Of a DNA stretch of 64,000 bases, positions 19,340 through 31,011 are shown in pieces. The position numbers and the translations under genes are program-made. Numbering within the stretch: the first letter of the stretch is position 1; every line of letters starts with the position of its first letter. A model generated the notes under the pieces. It did no database searches and was not told the DNA's origin. It saw nothing but the letters and a program-made list of their open reading frames with translations. Origin of the DNA: Meghimatium bilineatum (taxonomy: Eukaryota; Mollusca; Gastropoda; Stylommatophora; Philomycidae). The stretch spans positions 22,263,478 to 22,327,477 of the forward strand of contig CM067298.1 of assembly GCA_034231615.1 (NCBI GenBank), written 5' to 3'.

Positions 19340-21290
19340 CTGGCGTTGTTTATAATTCTTCATAATTCTCTATTCACAATCCGATGAATCGTAAAGAGCC
19401 ATAATTGTAGCTGGTTGAATCCATCTTTCTGCCAATATTTTTCTTTCTTTTCAATATATAGTTTCACATTTTATCCAGAATACTTTGTCAATGACGGAGA
19501 GCATAGTATATTCAATTTTCTTCTTCTTCTTCTTCTTCTTTCGTTCACTTGAAACATGTCTATATCTGTAATTCTGTCTCCTTAATCAAACTCACTGTCT
19601 TTTGTAGTTCATACAGTGTCCCATAGAGTTTTGATTCCAGTGTTGTTTCCTCTGGCCAATATGTCCACCTCAGCGTTTCATGCTCAGAACACTCTTGAAG
19701 TATATGTTTGGCACTCTGTGCTGCCTGTCCACATGTACACATGTGTGGCTTTCTTATTGACTTGATCATCTGTTTTTTCTGATGGTACGTGATTGGTATA
19801 TCTGGTTGATCTTCGGCAGCACCTTCCTTAGCCAGTTGGTCTCCTTTTTCATTTCCTGGTATTCCACAGTGAGAGGGTATCCACTGCATGGTTACCCTAT
19901 ACTGGTAAGACAATTCGCTAAATTTTCAAGTCTATTAGTTTTCCAGACTGGAGAGCTTGAAGCACTGACCTTGCATCTGTCAGGAATACCACAGGCTGTA
20001 GGTCAGAGTTGGAGTTCAGCAGTTTTTTAGCTGCCACACTAATTGCCTGGATTTCAGCATCATAATTATTGCAGAATTTTCCTGTTGGTGTTCTGATTGT
20101 ATCTCTAGGCTTGTGTGGATATTCTATATATACACCTGCACCTCCATTCCTCACTGCATTCTGTGCTGACCCATCTGTGTATACTCTGACCCATATATCT
20201 TGTGGATATTCCTCATCCAGGAAACTGAGGGTGACTGTCCTTCGCTGCACACTGTTCTGTTTGCCCTCGCTTAGTATTCCTTTCACATGGGTCTGAATGT
20301 ATATTGGCATTCCATGCCTTATTCAATTTTCTGAAAATCACTAAGTTTTAAGGTTTTATTTGTCTTTGCCAATGCGTCCTTACTTTTAGCCCAAACAAAT
20401 TATATTGGATTTAACTGTGAATGGTACGGTCGTAATCGTAGATATCGATGTCCATTATCCTGTATAATTTTATCGATGTAGAACGTCTTTACTCTGTGTG
20501 AGTTCTTTACCAGGAAAAGTAACTCCGGTTTCAAGTGCATTTCAGTAAATGGAATATGTTCTCTTTTAAGCCATATTTTTGTTATCTCTTCTTTAGTAAA
20601 TGAGGATGTATGGATCCTATCTTCACTTGCTACAACAGTATGGTAGGAAGCGTTGTCCATAACCAGACAGGAGGGTCTGTATAATGATGGAAGTACCGTT
20701 TCCTCTATCCAATTCTAAAGACATGACCATTCATCTCAGCATGTTAGTCTTGATTATCGGTAGATTTGGAAATGAAAATTTGTTCAACATTCTCCAAAAG
20801 ACAATTGTGTCTGCCATGTGCTATTATCAATTGTTGACCTTTACTGCTCAGAACATATCGCTTACTACGTCTATCTACAGATTGCCTTTACCTTTTCATT
20901 AGTGCGTTGAGCGCTTATCCATGTTTCATCTATATATACAATATCATAATTTTATTTACTTATTACCAAAATTTGTCGCAAATATTTACTTCTGAAATTT
21001 ACTAAATGAGGTTTCTCACAAATAACGCTTCTGCCAAATGTATACTTGCAAAATGTAAATCCAGCACCCTTGACAGTTTTCCATAATTTAATTTTCGAAA
21101 TATGAATGTCGTTCTTTTCGAGAGACGTATTCAATTTCTTTAGTGTCAATGTTTCTGTGCATTCCAAAAGTCTATGAATTTATCTTTTAATAATTTCTTC
21201 ATCGGAGTTATCTACAACATTTTTCTTCCTCTCGTTTCTTTCGCTTCTGTAAAATTACGGTTATTTTCTCGAATCCATCTTGATAGTGGT
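19340..21290 (-). pseudogene. Tc1/mariner-superfamily transposase relic, split by a LINE
   Basis: On the minus strand the N-terminal part (ILQKRKKREEKNVV ... KLWKTVKGAGFTF) is followed by IVYIDETWISAQR, which holds the first catalytic Asp, at about 20875-20945. MDNASYHTVVASE near 20655 is the second (DNAxYH) motif, and RLRPYHSQLNPI near 20400 is the start of the third. A LINE (19522-20319) with a 13-bp duplication interrupts the C-terminal part, which resumes as EKKEKYWQKDGF near 19440. Several stops and frameshifts are present, so it is inactive. Terminal inverted repeats were not located. Confidence 0.72.
19522..20319 (-). mobile_element. I/Jockey-superclade LINE, RNase H end, 5'-truncated
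   Basis: TATTCAATTTTCT duplicates at 19509-19521 and 20320-20332, a clean 13-bp target duplication. The LINE ends in (GAA)n on its strand. The coding part has an RNase H domain: VYTDGSAQNAVRNGGAGVYI (first Asp), DAEIQAISVAAKKL (Glu), VVFLTDARSVLQAL (second Asp) and WIPSHCGIPGNEKGDQLAKE (the SHxGxxGNE-type motif). A frameshift separates the two halves near 19915. A deletion joins KKQMIKSIRK to the Cys/His tail (CTCGQAAQSAKHILQECSEH). The end WPEETTLESKLYGTLYELQK is shared with 5814-6323. Confidence 0.88.
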
Positions 21291-22735
21291 GATCAGTTAA
21301 TACTCATGGTATGTTGTAATACTCATGGTATGTTGTGTTCTTTTTGAAGGTTTTGAAATACTTGTGAAATAGTATACAGCTTCTCACGTCCTGTGAAAAA
21401 TATTTCTACAATCTGATTGCTGTACCTTTCAGTGTAGCGAATGTAATTTCACAGATAGTTATAATATGATGGTAAATTCTGCTTTATGATAAGCCGTAAA
21501 TAAATGGAAAAAAAGCAACTTGATATGTTGAAGTCAGAGTATAAACAAATTATCAATAGGTGATTCAATATTTTGTAATGGTATGCGACACTAGATAACC
21601 CCAAAAACATATATTTGTTCCACATAATTTGCTCAATGATTTGTACGCCAAATACGAGGAGTGATTTCAAATAAACCAAAAAATAACTCCTGCTACTTCG
21701 TGATATTTCACGTGTTTCTTACCGATATGAAGGATTGTGTAAAACAAAACAGAATAAAGGTAATTTATACAGTAAACCATCTACTTTAATGGCTATCAGC
21801 AATCAAGTATTGCTACCTTAAAAACGATATTTGTAGCTACTGCTGCGATAAATCCTTTCAGTCTAAATAATAATAAATCATTAAATGAGTTATGAAATAA
21901 TCCACTCTTGCAAAATATGAAGCCCATGCCCTTAGTAATTATGGAGATAATAGACAATATCGGTGATCAACTATTGATGTGTGATCTATAGCCATATTGT
22001 GTTAACGAACTTTTGTACAAAACGTTGATTTGTTTGTGTTAGCATGTGTGTTTCTAGTTATTACCGAAACTTCGTTACCAAGTTGCAGGTTTCGCCTGTT
22101 GGGTTCACGTTTTACTACATTGATTACATATTATCGATACACAGATTTTCCTGTAATTTCTTTTCTTTTTTTTTCATATTATTACACTGGAAATATTTAG
22201 TCAACATAATTTTATCACAAGAAACCTCAAATGATGTAATAGATGGTAAAAATATCAGTTATAATAGGTCATGGCCGTGAAGGAAGAAAACGAGGACGCG
22301 TAATCTAGATAAAGGCATGGCTGTAAAAAAAAAAGAAGATTTTTTACATTGATTTCATTTATTTTAATTTTTTGTTTGTCAGTGAACTTTATTAATATTT
22401 TCTTTTTAAACTGAAAACAGACAATGTTATGACGAGCGACGAACATGAAAACCCTTCTTGCAGGCAGGAAACTGGTTCCAGTGCTTACCGGTCGGCGATT
22501 AATTACTCCCGACTAGACTGGGTTGTCACCCTTAAACATCAATAGGTTCCTCAAATACAGGAAAATGGCGCTATATTTCACCGTTTGTCTTTGAACTGGT
22601 CGCTTAATATGTGTTTATCGGGAGACGATCAATTTTCAGCATGTTCTGGGTAATGGCGGATGAGTCGCTGCTCTTATGAACCAAACGATAGCTGATGGGT
22701 GGCCAAGGCAACCATTCGCTCAGATTGTTAGTTTT
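21291..22735. other. No recognisable feature
   Basis: About 1.4 kb of AT-rich sequence. A short direct repeat (AATACTCATGGTATGTTGT, twice near 21300-21340) is the only structure I noticed. Part of the 5' end of the transposase relic may lie here. Confidence 0.4.
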
Positions 22736-24050
22736 CATGTCAGTTATATTGTTAAATAATGTCTTAGTCTATATTATTAAATAATTTCTTAGTCTATATT
22801 GTTAAATAATGTCTTAGTCTCATCATCACCATCAGGTGCCATGCCGGGTGGCGTAGGCGGTCATGGCTCTCCACAGTTCTCTGTCCACAGTATTATGTAT
22901 CAAAGTCGTTGTTGTTTCCTTGCCGTGCCAGGCTGTCAAACTGTCTAATATTTTCTCACGTTGTCGCCCTCTGTCTATGGTGCCTTCAATCTTGCCTGTT
23001 GTGATTATGTTCTCTAAACCTGACTGTCTCATGACGTGGCCAAAAAAGAAGATTGCCTTTTTCTTATATTGTTGTTTAAGGTCCGTTTCGCATTTAACTC
23101 TTTTAACACCTCTACATTCGTTTTTCTGACAGTCCATGGTATTCTCAGCATTCTTCTGTAGAACCACATCTCTGTTGCCTCCAATCTTCCACTTTCCAGT
23201 TTGTTTATTGTCCAAGACTCGCACCCATATGTTAGTATAGGGGTTATATAGCACTGCCGAACTCTCTTTCTCACCTCTAATGACAAGGTCATATTACACA
23301 GTATATTTTTCATTTTTCTGAATGTTGTTTATGCCTATCCTATTCTGCATCTTATTTCTGTTGAACTTCTTCCATCTGCTGTTATAATTGTACCTAGATA
23401 TTTGAATTGGTAGACCTGTTTTAATACTATATCATTCACTTTGATCTTGCAAGGTGAGTTATTTTCTTTCTTTGAAATAACCATTACTTCTGTTTTCTTG
23501 ATATTTAGGAAGAGGCCTTTCTCTTTGCATTCTGTGACTACTACTTTAATTAAATTTTGAAGGTCTTCCTCACTTTTTGCAATCAGAACAGTGTCATCCG
23601 CATATCTCAAATTATTTATGTTATGTCCTCCCACTGATATTCCTGGGATATCTACTATTGCACGCAATATGTTTTCACTGTATAGAGAGAACAGGTCTGG
23701 TGAAAGCACGCACCCCTGTCTGACTCCTTGTTTTATTTGTTGAAAAGGGTCAAATTGCTTTCCTACTCTTATTGCTGCTGTTTGTTGCCAGTACATGGTC
23801 TTAGTCTATATTATTAAATAATGTCTTGTTCTATATTATTAAATAATGTCTTGTTCTATATATGTTAAATAATGTCTTGTTCCATATAGGCCTATGTTAA
23901 ATAATGTCTTGTTCTATATATGTTAAATAATGTCTTCTTCTAAATATGTTAAATAATGTCTTATTATATATTGTTAAATAATGTCTTGTTCTATATATGT
24001 TAAATAATGTCTTGTTCTATATTGCTAAATAATGTCGTGTTCTATATATT
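22736..24050. repeat. Minisatellite, about 26-bp unit, split by a LINE
   Basis: Units of GTTAAATAATGTCTTGTTCT plus ATATAT-type spacer occur at 22736-22818 and again at 23797-24050, with the RTE LINE between them. The left part has about 3 units and the right part about 10. Confidence 0.88.
22819..23796 (-). pseudogene. RTE/BovB-like LINE, RT to 3' end, 5'-truncated
   Basis: The minus strand encodes QGVRQGCVLSPDLFSLYSEN, NNLRYADDTVLIAKSEEDL (intact YADD), NIKKTEVMVISKKE, FKYLGTIITADGRS, then after a frameshift YITPILTYGCESWTINK, FYRRMLRIPWTVRKTNVEV and the basic end IEGTIDRGRQREKILDSL. It ends in a GAT-rich tail (22819-22836). The palm motifs are intact, while frameshifts near 23320 and 23100 break the frame. 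It lies inside a 26-bp array, where GTCTTAGTCT on both sides may be the target duplication. The same family recurs at 29278-29660. Confidence 0.85.
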
Positions 24051-24319
24051 AAAATAGTGGGGTTTTTTTCCAGCCCTACTTCTTGCAGTTCCGTAGTTTT
24101 AATTTTTTACTTTGTTTCAGATCGCCACGGCACAGTTGTTGAGAAGTTCGCCTTACGTTCAAGAGGCTGCAGATTCGTATCCGGCTTGTTCTGTTTACAA
24201 ATTAAATTATTTACAGCTCTATGAGTTATCGCTTGAAGCTATGGAATTATGTGGCATTCTCGGCAGCTGGCGTGCTGCGTCGATAAGAAGGACATACCTG
24301 AAAAACCGAGTTCAAAGTG

Positions 24320-24480
24320 GTCAATCATTTACTTTTTCTCAAACTCATATACCAGTCATTTACTTCATCTCAACCTCATAGACCAATCAATTACTTCTTC
24401 TCAAACTCCTAGACCAATCAATTAGTGTTCGTAAACTTACAGACAAATTATTTACTTCTTTTCAAACACATATGCCTAAA
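24320..24480. repeat. Degenerate tandem repeat, about 38-bp unit
   Basis: Four diverged units of the type TTACTTCTTCTCAAACTC plus TAGACCAATCAA. Confidence 0.7.
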
Positions 24481-24589
24481 AACTATTTATATTCTTAGAA
24501 TTCCGTCACTATGCAGTGCTTTGTGAAGTTGCAAGAATTGGGTAAAATATATCCTTTAATCACGAGAATTTGGTCAAATGTATCGCTGG

Positions 24590-24775
24590 GTGATGAGAAT
24601 TGTGTAAAATATTCCATTGAATGATGAGAATTGTGTAAAATATTCCATTGAATGATGAGAATTGTGTAAAATATTCCATTGAATGATGAGAATTGTGTAA
24701 AATATTCCATTGAATGATGAGAATTGTGTAAAATATTCCATTGAATGATGAGGATTTTGTAAAAGTATATCCAGA
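24590..24775. repeat. Minisatellite, 31-bp unit, about 6 copies
   Basis: Units read GAATGATGAGAATTGTGTAA AATATTCCATT and are nearly identical except at the edges. Confidence 0.92.
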
Positions 24776-25246
24776 TGTATATTACAAACCGACTGATACC
24801 CATCACTGATTAGTGTGGTCCCTGAATTATTGATGGTTGTTAACAGGGTGACAAATTGATGAAATCTTTTGCTGTATTTCATTGATAGCCCCCCCCCCCC
24901 CCCTAGTGACATCACACACAAATCAGAACTAATAGTTTAGTAAACTAGGAACAGGTAGAAAACATGTTTCCTTATGTTCGATGAACTAAAATGAAGGAAT
25001 TCGGTGGAAGAAACAATATTATTTTTCATGTGCTTCTTAAATGCGGCATTACGGTGATTATTAAAGGTATGTATATTTTTGGCGTTAATGATAAGATATT
25101 TTGAAAGCATTCGATTGTCAATATATTGTGTCAGTGTTTATAAGAGGGAGATACGAAAAAAAACTCAGAAATCAGGAGTAATTTCTACAATTGGTAAGAC
25201 ATTTTTTTGTGTGTACTTTATTTGTTACTTTAGAAAAATTATTTTG
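24776..25246. other. No recognisable feature
   Basis: AT-rich sequence with a C homopolymer at about 24889-24903. No gene seen. Confidence 0.45.
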
Positions 25247-25560
25247 TAGTGTATGAGTGTGTGTTGAAGAGTGTTAAATATCTTGTAGTGTGCGAGTGTG
25301 TGTTAAAGTATGTTAAATATCTTGTAGTGTGCGAGTGTGTGTTGAAGTGTGTTAAATATCTTGTAGTGTGCGAGTGTGTGTTGAAGTATGTTAAATATCT
25401 TGTAGTGTGCGAGTGTGTGTTGAAGAGTGTTAAATATCTTGTAGTGTGCGAGTGTGTGTTGAAGAGTGTTAAATATCTTGTAGTGTGCGAGTGTGTGTTG
25501 AAGTGTGTTAAATATCTTGTAGTGTGCGAGTGTGTCATGCAGAGTATTACAGATATTTTA
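25247..25560. repeat. Minisatellite, 39-bp unit, about 8 copies
   Basis: Units read GTGTGCGAGTGTGTGTTGAA GAGTGTTAAATATCTTGTA. The period is a multiple of three, so both strands stay open (13-residue repeats such as ECVLKSVKYLVVC). I treat the frames as by-products. Confidence 0.92.
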
Positions 25561-25654
25561 GTGTTTGTTAGTTAGAATATTAAAGGTTTGTTAGTGTGTG
25601 AGTCTGATTTTCATAGTACCGAGGATTTTGTGGTGCGTGTTGAAGAGTTTGTTT

Positions 25655-25815
25655 GTGTGTTTGAGAGCTCGAGAAATTGCGAGCGATTGGCTCTTATTTC
25701 CTATGTGCAGTGGGGTGGTTTTTCTGAGCTTTCTTTCATATCCAGGAGACTTAACTTTCGGTTTAGTGCAATGCCTATTGAAGGAGCCTTCTACTCAGAG
25801 GGGGCCTAGAATTGT
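25655..25815. repeat. Dispersed repeat of about 150 bp, copy 2
   Basis: TTATTTCCTATGTGCAGTGG and CAATGCCTATTGAAGGAGCC match 13385-13545 and 27705-27835. A 39-bp array lies just to its left. Confidence 0.7.
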
Positions 25816-27074
25816 ATAGATGACATGATACAAAACTTCCATAAGAGAGCATCAATATAACGGCATGTCATCTATTACGGTTTTTTGTTGCATGAGTGGT
25901 TTGTCTAGGGTGCCATTGGTGAGACACACAGACGCAACCGCATGCGTTTGTGTTAAAGAGAAGTATAGAATACAAGAAAAAATATGTCTGTCATCAATTT
26001 AAAACAAGAAATTTGGAAAGCTTTAGCGTGAAGTACAAGTAACAAAATGTCATCAGTATAAAACAGGAATGTAGGAAAGATAAATATCAGCTATTGTTTG
26101 TGTTCAGTTACAGCCAGGGAAGAATCTAATAGAAAACCCTGTCACGTGTTCACACTTAATATGATCTTCTCTGCGGGACGGGAAATCAATGACAGACGGC
26201 GGTTTGTGTTTGGGGTTCGTGAGAGAAACCGTATCACACTCTCCTCACTTTTAATTAGAGAACAGGATTAGAGCATGAGGCTCCATGATGGCATTCGAAT
26301 GTTCTAGATCTGACTCATTAAATTCATGTCTTTTACCGTCTCCACAGAATGACAGGTCTTCACAACAGAGCGTGCGTGCTCTTACTTGACCAGGAACCGA
26401 TCACCAACAGCTCCAAGCATCAATGGATGTTTTTGTTTTTAATTTCTTTATAATTTTGTGTGTGCCTTTTCACCTTGTTATTTTAATAACAAACACTCAA
26501 CATAGATCTGGCGAGGTCGCGCTGTTCGCTGCCAATATAACGACTTTATTGTGTGTGCAATAGACGCTGCTATGGCTAATGGCTCAGTTCACCAAGAATC
26601 AAATCCTAAGTCCTGGAACAGATCGTACAAAGGCAAGATGTCAGCGGGGATATTTCCTGAGCACGGTTCCGCTTGGAGGCTAAAGAAACGATTGGAGATT
26701 ACCAAGCCTGTTGGACTAATAGTTTTAGGATCAGGAGAATATTATTCATAAGTTTACAATGAAGCAATGACATGAGAGAGTTCGGTGTCGAGTCGTAGTA
26801 GTGAATAGTATATGCAACAGGTTGAAATTAATTATATCATGTGTGTGTGTCTGTGTGTTTGGACCGTTTAAAACTGCGATCAATATAGCTCTTCTATCCC
26901 TTGCGAATTATTGGGGGGGGGTTAAAGTTTTTTTAATATGATTGTGTGCAATCTGCCCCCCCCCCCCAAGGACTGTGAATACTGCATTTTTCCCATTAGA
27001 ATGTTGCAAAGATGTTGCAAGCGGCTTGTGTGATAAAGGCTGCATCATGTACAAGCCCCGTTATGTGCAAGGTG
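25816..27074. other. No recognisable feature
   Basis: About 1.26 kb without a supported gene. Paired G and C homopolymers near 26911 and 26957 are the only oddity. Weakly open frames lack family resemblance. Confidence 0.4.
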
Positions 27075-27183
27075 AGATTTTTTAATTTACCTTCCGACAG
27101 AAAACCTCAGTCCTTACCGCAGAAGATGAAGCCTGGACCACACAGGTATTAGACTAACGCTCTCAGCTCTCGGCCATGCCATT
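27075..27183 (-). mobile_element. tRNA-like SINE relic, second copy
   Basis: On the minus strand GGCATGGCCGAGAGCTGAGA resembles an A box region of a Leu/Ser-type tRNA. GGTTTTCTGTCGGAAGGTAA after it aligns with the element at 14775-14885. Confidence 0.5.
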
Positions 27184-27704
27184 ATATGTTATCATTTCAT
27201 GCAGTATAGAAATCTCTGGGTTAACTCTTTATTCACACGAAGCCTTTAAAATCAGACCTACCTTCCGTACCAGTAAGCATAGAATTCCTCAATTCTATAG
27301 AGAGATACTGTAGTAAGATAATAGAAGAGAACCCTTACAGGATTCAACAGTTTACTAGATATGTTCAGGACTATATGACAAGTAAATGAGATCAGATCAG
27401 GATAATAACATCAGACCGAGTTGGGTGTTTTCTATAAAACTATTTTCTTTTTCAAATGACCAGACTGAAAGGACAATGCACAAGCGTCTGGTTGCGTCTG
27501 GTGGGATATTGACGGTGTCAATGTTCATGGACACGAGTAACTTACAAGAAAACTAGAGAAAGCTCTGCACGCGATTAAATCTGGACTATTCGATTCAGTT
27601 TCATTTATTTTTGTAATGTTGCAAATATTAGGTTCATGTGTTCAATCTCTTACAATGATGCAATTATTAGTTTCCTGTATTAAATCTCTTGTTTGTTTCT
27701 TTGT
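27184..27704. other. No recognisable feature
   Basis: AT-rich, with no recognised coding or repeat content. Confidence 0.4.
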
Positions 27705-27835
27705 TTTCGAGCCCCAGGAATTACGAGCGATTAGCTCTTGCTTCCTATGTGCAATGGGGAGGTTTCTCTGAGATCTCTTTCATACCCAGGCTTTCGTCTT
27801 AGTGCAATGCCTACTGGAGGAACATTCTACTCAGA
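27705..27835. repeat. Dispersed repeat of about 150 bp, copy 3
   Basis: TTGCTTCCTATGTGCAATGG and CAATGCCTACTGGAGGAAC match the other two copies. A 39-bp array begins at its right edge. Confidence 0.7.
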
Positions 27836-27962
27836 GAGGGTACATTAATTCTGATATAATGATGCAATTATTAGTTTCATATATTAATTCTGATATAATG
27901 ATGCAATTATTAGTTTCATATATTAATTCTGATATAATGATGCAATTATTAGTTTCATGTGT
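27836..27962. repeat. Minisatellite, 39-bp unit, about 3 copies
   Basis: Units read ATTAATTCTGATATAATGAT GCAATTATTAGTTTCATAT. The sequence is unrelated to the 39-bp array at 25247. Confidence 0.92.
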
Positions 27963-28575
27963 TAATTCGATTGTAATGATATATCTTTTTGTATATTTCA
28001 TTCAGAAATTCGTGCTGTCTTGCATATTGTGTGTGTGTAAACTATTGCGTGTATTGTATGGATTTATGTGCATTCAATCTTAGAACACTGATAACCTAAC
28101 ATTATTGTGTTGGATAAATTTATAAGTAAGGGTGCAGGACAAACTCGTACGTCCCCGGGGGTATATAATATCATTACTATACATCAGCAATAACGCCAAT
28201 GTTACGAAACGTAGCAAGAACGTCGTTGCCCTTGAACAGACGAATTAGGACTATGAAACTGATAAATGTCTTTGTTATTCAGCAGATTGTACTATCACAA
28301 AACGATGAAACGATGCATATATTTCCTAATAGTTTTATATTGGCTGTAAATTATGTGCTAAACCAAGGGTTTTTAACCTGTTTCAGAAGTCGAACATCGC
28401 TCGCATGCAGGGCTGTGCCGTGCTATGATGCAGAGAGGCTGCTGTATTACTTGACACTAATCACATTACATTTAAGCGGCGGAATTTCGAAGAAAAAAAC
28501 CTTTTAGGGGGAGGGGCGCTTTTCGAAGACTTACATTATAATGATAAATTCTATCGCAAAGTCCTGCACGTATGT
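27963..28575. other. No recognisable feature
   Basis: AT-rich. No gene recognised. Confidence 0.4.
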
Positions 28576-29195
28576 AATACTGAATGTGCGAGCACCGCCC
28601 ACATGTAATACTGAGTGTGCGAGCACCGCCCACATGTAATACTGAATGTGCGAGCACCGCCCACATGTAATACGGAGTGTGCGAGCACCGCCCACATGTA
28701 ATACTGAATGTGCGAGCACCGCCCACATGTAATACTGAGTGTGCGAGCACCGCCCACATGTAATACTGAGTGTGCGAGCACCGCCCACATGTAATACGGA
28801 GTGTGCGAGCACCGCCCACAAGTAATACTGAGTGTGCGAGCACCGCCCACATGTAATACGGAGTGTGCGAGCACCGCCCACATGTAATACGGAGTGTGCG
28901 AGCACCGCCCACATGTAATACTGAATGTGCGAGCACCGCCCACATGTAATACTGAGTGTGCGAGCACCGCCCACATGTAATACGGAGTGTGCGAGCACCG
29001 CCCACATGTAATACGGAGTGTGCGAGCACCGCCCACAAGTAATACTGAGTATGCGAGCACCATCCACGTGTAATACTTAATATGCTAGCAACGACCTCGT
29101 GTAATACTTGATATGCTAGCAAAATCCTACATGTAAATATTTGATATGCTAGCAACGCCCTAATGTAATACTGTGAGTGCAAGCACCATAACATA
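28576..29195. repeat. GC-rich minisatellite, 31-bp unit, about 16 tight copies plus decayed edge
   Basis: Units read GTGTGCGAGCACCGCCCACA TGTAATACTGA with CTGA/CGGA, GTGTG/ATGTG and ATG/AAG variants. The tight core ends near 29065 and decayed units run to 29195. Because 31 is not a multiple of three, each minus-strand frame cycles through all three readings and stays open (up to 240 aa), which is a mathematical by-product. It is clearly more GC-rich than its surroundings. Confidence 0.93.
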
Positions 29196-29277
29196 TAATA
29201 TGAAATAAATACATAGTTATACTGCTGGCACTATATGGCTAAATATTATAACCTATGGAGATTATAACCTTCTTCAT

Positions 29278-29660
29278 TTATCATCATCACCAAGTGCCGT
29301 GCCGGCTGGCGTAGGCAATCATCACTCTCTATAGCTTTCTATCTGCAGTATTATAGTATTATGTATCAGGATCGTTGTTGTTTCCCTGCCGTGCCAGGTT
29401 GTCAAACTGTCTAATATTTTCTCACGTTGTCGCCCTCTGTCTCTGCTGCCTTCAATATTTCCTGTTATGACTATGTTCTCCAAAGCTCTTATCTCAAAAC
29501 GTGGCCAAAAAAATGAAGATTGCCTTTTTCTTATATTATTGATTAAGCTCCGTCTCGCATTTGACTCTTTCAACACCTCCACGTTAGTTTTTCTGAAGTC
29601 CATAATACCTGGCATCTTCGTTATACCGTACATTCCTTTCCCCCATAATCGTGGATAGTA
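29278..29660 (-). pseudogene. RTE/BovB-like LINE, 3' end only
   Basis: The minus strand encodes RKTNVEVLKESNARRSLINN, IVITGNIEGSRDRGRQREK and ILDSLTTWHGRETTT, matching the copy at 22819-23796. The tail is GAT-rich (29278-29290). It is 5'-truncated near 29655. Confidence 0.8.
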
Positions 29661-30097
29661 AAACCGTGATCGTCTCGTGATAGAGTCCTGTGCGCAGGGT
29701 GTATTTCCGGTAAGGGACACAAAAGAAGGTTATCGCGTACATGCGAACTCATATCTCTGACTAACGGGAGTTCTTATAATAATAATTAAATACAGCAAAC
29801 TAATAAAATACAGTAACAGTGCAGAAACTACTTACACGTAACTGTGTACTTTATTATAAACCACAATGAATTATCCATGAATGACTTCACAAATATATAG
29901 CTTTCTATATAGTCAGAAACTATGTTCACAACACACGTCTACACAGTGTATAACTATTTAGTCTAACGTGTAACTGTGTCGTTTATTATAAGCAATAAAC
30001 GGATAATTCACAAGTATATTATATATAATCAGAAACTATAGGTCTCAATACACGCATATACATTGTAAAACTACTTAGACCTAAATATAAATATCAC
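29661..30097. other. No recognisable feature
   Basis: Two loosely similar blocks (about 29790-29950 and 29960-30080; TCAGAAACTAT and ACGTGTAACTGTGT words) suggest an old duplication of about 150 bp. Confidence 0.4.
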
Positions 30098-30625
30098 CTA
30101 ATCAAGTGCCATGCCGAGTAGCGTAGACAATCATGTTTCTCCACAACTGTCTCTGGTATTGTTATTAAGTTCAGTTGGTGACATTTTGTGTGTGTCACAG
30201 TGACAACCCATCCAGAAATGTATCTCTTTGTCTTCCTCTGTCTCTTCTCCCCTTGATCTTTCCGGTGGTTACTAAAATTTAAAGTTTTGTTTCTTTCTCA
30301 CCACTTGCCCTAAAAATCTTGACTCTCTGCTTCTAATTTTTTCCATAGTTTGTCTTACTCCAGTATCTCTGGGAACTTCAACATTAGTTTTCTTGGTTGT
30401 ACATGGAATTTTCATCATTCTTCTCAACAACCACATCTCAGTTCACTCCAGCTCATCTTCAGTTCTTTAGCTTACCGTCCATGCTTCGCATCCATAAAGA
30501 TGAATTGGTTCAATATAACATCCTAGCATTCGAACTTGTGTATGCATTAATGCTGCTCCATTGCACAGAATGCGTAACATCTTCTAAAATGCTGATTTGG
30601 CATATGCTGTCATGGTCATGTAAAT
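30098..30625 (-). pseudogene. RTE-like LINE, diverged 3' coding fragment
   Basis: The minus strand reads LYGCEAWTVS, TEMWLLRRMMKIPCTTKKTN and VRQTMEKIRSRESRFLGQVV with stops between. The last bases (CAAGTGCCATGCCGAGTAGC on plus) match the ends of the LINEs at 22819, 29278 and 39962, so it is a related subfamily. It is inactive. Confidence 0.65.
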
Positions 30626-31003
30626 AAATACTTTATTTTAAGCCAGTATGAAGTATTCACAAATATATGTATATACTCAGAAACTATAATTTCAACAGTC
30701 GTCAACAGAAAATGCTTGTTACATACCACACTTGATTTAGTTGCTGTCCAGTCCTTTCTTTGGATGCATTTAATTCACTTTTCTGTAAGTTCAATATCAG
30801 AGGGATATTTAAAAACAGTCACATAAAGTTTTGCTTTATAATAATTAGATTTGCAGCAAGGAATATATCACTTTAGAGACATATCTGCTGCCTTGATCGC
30901 ATTTTATTATTGTAACATACATTATTCTGATAATTTAGAAGAAATTAAATATATCATAAAGATTCTTAAAGATACCATAACAAACTAAGTTTACTCTACT
31001 TAT
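30626..31003. other. No recognisable feature
   Basis: AT-rich; nothing recognised. Confidence 0.4.
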
Positions 31004-31011
31004 ATAGCAAT

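Noticed and set aside
25239-25575. Repeat protein of 13-residue units (ECVLKSVKYLVVC)
   Set aside because: The 39-bp period keeps both strands open. Only about a third of the arrays here have periods divisible by three, as expected by chance, so there is no sign of selection for coding.
28472-29194. Minus-strand open frame of 240 codons with repeated Cys/His/Arg words
   Set aside because: It spans a 31-bp array and stays open only because the unit lacks stops in every frame. Overlapping frames of 170-178 codons do the same.
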